Assembly: GCA_029931535.1 (NCBI GenBank) | Contig: JAQPZY010001625.1 | Coordinates: 4,255,501 to 4,319,500, forward strand | Direction of reading: 5' to 3' | Source: Margaritifera margaritifera | Taxonomy: Eukaryota; Mollusca; Bivalvia; Unionida; Margaritiferidae | DNA length: 64,000 nt | Part shown: positions 61,490 through 64,000 of the stretch, piece after piece | Layout: each line of letters starts with the position of its first letter | Position numbering within the stretch: the first letter of the stretch is position 1 | Position numbers and translations under genes: made by a program | Notes under the pieces: generated by a model | Database searches by the model: none | What the model saw: only the letters and a program-made list of their open reading frames with translations | Told to the model about the DNA's origin: nothing

Positions 61490-61735
61490 AAACTGATCGG
61501 ACATACTTTGTATATTTTCATTTTTTAAATACTTTTGTAAGTTGTATTCATATAATAACGTTTCTCTAGGCTCCGAAAAAGTACTTCATCGTTTCTTCTC
61601 CCTCTTCGACCCACTTACATTTTGGTCGCACCGTCATACCTCAATATTTCTCTTCCAGATATCCTCTAATTTAGATCTAAAATTTCCAAAACATTCATAC
61701 AAAACATGTTATGATTTTTTTTTTTTGTAATTGTC
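61490..61735 (-). pseudogene. Possible L1-like LINE fragment upstream of RT
   Basis: On the minus strand, frames near 61650-61560 give CKWVEEGEETMKYFFG, which resembles the W.EEGE...KYFF block found before the RT domain of L1-like elements (compare the KWYELGGK block near 28255 in the copy at 28080). Short and broken; it would belong to a separate copy from the one at 62150-64000. Confidence 0.45.
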
Positions 61736-61853
61736 CCAGACACGTATAGCGATGCTACGGTTGCGGCCCTGGGTTCACCTATTTACAAATTTTGCACAAA
61801 AGTATCATTTTATAAGTAAATAAATGAAGTGTGGGAAGAATATATATCCTTTT

Positions 61854-61855
<2 letters not shown>

Positions 61856-61886
<31 letters not shown>
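61856..61886. repeat. (GA)n microsatellite
   Basis: About 15 GA units followed by a G-run. Confidence 0.9.
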
Positions 61887-61894
<8 letters not shown>

Positions 61895-62149
61895 AAGGGA
61901 ATGGGATAGAGAGAGCATGTGTTAAGTGGTTCAGTATAAAATTATATTCATATTCCTATTTTAAACAAAAACTGCTCGGTCATTCGATGTTATTTGAGTT
62001 TTTCATTTCCAATACAAATAACAATTGCATGGATTTAACAGATTCAATAAAGAGGAAGGAAAAAAGAGAGAACGAAAGTATAAATTACTCTCTGGCGCAA
62101 GATCATAGCAACTTTATATGATATCTTTACATGATATACTGATCATAAC

Positions 62150-64000
62150 TTTCTATAGAAACAATTCGCTTTACTGAAGCACATCTATGTAAGCCATCCA
62201 CGTCTTCAGAAATGTTTCGCCTTCAAAGCGCTTAAAAGCTTTGTATTTTTCTACTCAATTGCTGCCCATTAAAGCTTGTTTAAAATATGATATCTGAGAA
62301 TGGGAATTACAAAACGTGTACTTATGAATGTAATACTTTGCATGCATTAAGATAAATTGTAATGCGTCATCTGCCTCTTGTCTATTATATATACCAAACA
62401 ACACCTTTTCTTTGGATAAATTACAATTTTGTATGAGTTCATTTAGTACTAATCAGTGTCACAAAGTCTGCGCCAAACCTCCGAACTTACATTCCCCAGA
62501 AAGATGGCATATGGATTCAGGAAACTGCCCACAAAAGAGCACGTATTACTATATATTATACCAATTTAATAAAAGTGTATTTGAAGCAATAGTTCTGTGT
62601 AGAGCTTTATTTGAAACCACCTGATCTTAGGGCACTTTATTAATCTGAATGTAAGAGAGAAAATGTTTTGCCAATCATCATCTTCTATCTGACCAAATTC
62701 ACTGTGCTACTTGTATCTTGATGTAGGAGTTTCCCTATTTTTGATCAATTTATTGTAAATACTTTTGCAACCTTTTTTTTGTCCGCTACAATGTAAAGTA
62801 GTTTAGAGCTGGTACACGGATCTGTGCGTGTTTCTGTTAGTCTAATACCAACTTTTGTCTGATATTCAGTTATTGTTCTTATTAGGACTTGGTATACCGG
62901 ATTATTTGTTTGAATTGAAAAGAATGCTGTATTTGATTCGTATTAAACTGTGGTCCACTAGTATCAACTAAGTCGCTAATTCTCCTAATTCCGTGTTCAA
63001 ACCAATTCTTAAAAAAAACAACAACAAAAAAAAAAAAAACAGATTTCCCTCCTACTCTAATATTGTAATTGCACAATCACCATATGGAACTATCTGAAAA
63101 GTCAGCAGGTATATCAACTGAAAAGTATTTTAAAAATTGATCCATGCGTACAAAAACATCTCTCCAATAGATATTAAGTAACTTCATTTTTCACTTCAGA
63201 TAGTCTACCCCGAACAAGTGGAAATTAGTGATATTTTGGCAAGATGCCTCTAAGATGTGTTTCCATTTTGTAGATGTAGTTGTAAGTCGTCTAATCCAAG
63301 TGATCTGTAATGCTTCTACGAATGTAAATACATCTATCATTCTCAAACCTCCCAAATCGTAATCATTCATAATTACTTTTCTTCTGATTTTATAAACTGA
63401 ATTATTCCACACAAAGTTATAAAATATATTGTTTATTTAAATTAGAATTTTCTTTGATGGCAATGGTAAGGATAGAAGTATATGGCTTATTTTAGATAAT
63501 GCTCAACTTTTTACAACTGTGATTCTAGAAAATGCTGTAAGAGATCTTTTTGACCACTGATTTAATATTATTATCTCTAATTTTACTTACATAATTTAGT
63601 TCTTCCATTTTTTTTCAAGCTTTGTTGAAAATTTTAAACATAGTAATGTAAACTCACAACTCTTACATAATTTATCCTCACTTCAAACTTTACTCCCACA
63701 CCAGATAATCTTAGTTTTATCAATATTGACGCTAAGTCCTGAAAATTTTGAGTAGTAAAATAAAAGACCAATGGCAAACTTTAAAGATTTACTATTCCCA
63801 CCAAGAGTTGAAAAGGTATCATCTGCATATTGAGAGATCAAATATTCTCTATCAATAATTTGTATTCCTTTAATATTTGGACAACTTCTTACCGTGTGTG
63901 CTAGTATCTCTGCACAAAGCATAAATATATATGGACATAAGTGGTCTCCTTGCCTCCATCCTCACTGTATGTAAAGCCAAGAAGAGATGTAGTTATTTAC
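62150..64000 (-). pseudogene. L1-like non-LTR retrotransposon ORF2, runs off the window
   Basis: Read from 64000 downwards. The palm entry WRQGDHLCPYIFMLCAEILA (about 63960-63900) is followed by the catalytic SQYADDTFSTLGG with an intact YADD (63830-63819), then FSGLSVNIDKTKIIWCGS (to 63683). Further down: WNNSVYKIRRKVIMNDYDLGG and RMIDVFTFVEALQITWIRRL (63410-63260), an RMDQFLKYFSVDIPADF stretch (about 63150-63090), and KNWFEHGIRRISDLVDTSGP (63010-62950). After more breaks a decayed Cys-type C-terminus lies near 62500. The same clade as 28080-31005, which has lost YADD. Frames break several times below 63683, so this copy is also dead at its 3' half; the upstream half is outside the window. 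Confidence 0.85.

Overview
This is a window of animal nuclear DNA: AT-rich, dense in microsatellites and in decayed transposable elements of several classes. I found no intact host gene, no rRNA and no free-standing tRNA gene. The mixture (L1-like and other non-LTR retrotransposons, tRNA-derived SINEs, hAT-type MITEs, a Polinton/Maverick) fits a marine invertebrate. The LINE sequences look lophotrochozoan or bivalve-like to me, but the species assignment is an inference from memory.

Layout. 1-9.4 kb: non-coding DNA, a SINE, a non-LTR RT fragment (4.84-5.41 kb), a broken DNA transposon on the minus strand (5.4-7.85 kb), the 3' end of another non-LTR element (7.85-9.0 kb) and a second SINE. 10.3-10.9 kb: tandem and segmental duplications. 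11.75-15.67 kb: a nested insertion. The outer ends are hAT-like with a perfect 8-bp target duplication; inside lies a second element with its own inverted ends and a frameshifted transposase-like gene. 16.9-27 kb: MITEs with readable target duplications, dispersed repeat pairs, a 52-bp satellite and a MITE family built of hairpin units. 28.1-31.0 kb: a dead L1-like LINE carrying a MITE, followed by a 55-60 bp tandem array. 31.7-39.6 kb: mostly featureless DNA with two more dispersed repeat pairs. 52-62 kb: microsatellites, small tandem arrays and LINE fragments. 62.1-64.0 kb: an L1-like LINE on the minus strand running off the window edge.

The main object is a complete but dead Polinton/Maverick (adintovirus-like) element at 39,596-52,014, about 12.4 kb. 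It has terminal inverted repeats of roughly 300 and 365 bp and is flanked by a 6-bp direct repeat, TGTTGC. Remnants of nearly the full virus-like gene set are readable: SAP-like repeats joined to a protein-primed family B DNA polymerase (+), a retroviral-type integrase (-), a zinc-ribbon plus phospholipase A2-like protein (-), an FtsK/HerA-type packaging ATPase (+), a coiled-coil protein, a double-jelly-roll major capsid protein, a small pX-like hydrophobic protein, an adenain-like cysteine protease, a fibre-like protein, an unassigned virion-type protein and a membrane protein running into the right repeat. Almost every gene carries frameshifts or stops. The polymerase has lost the stretch holding palm motifs B and C, its exonuclease I acids are replaced, the ATPase P-loop is changed, and the protease histidine and aspartate positions look substituted. 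It is therefore an endogenised, non-functional copy whose ends remain well preserved.
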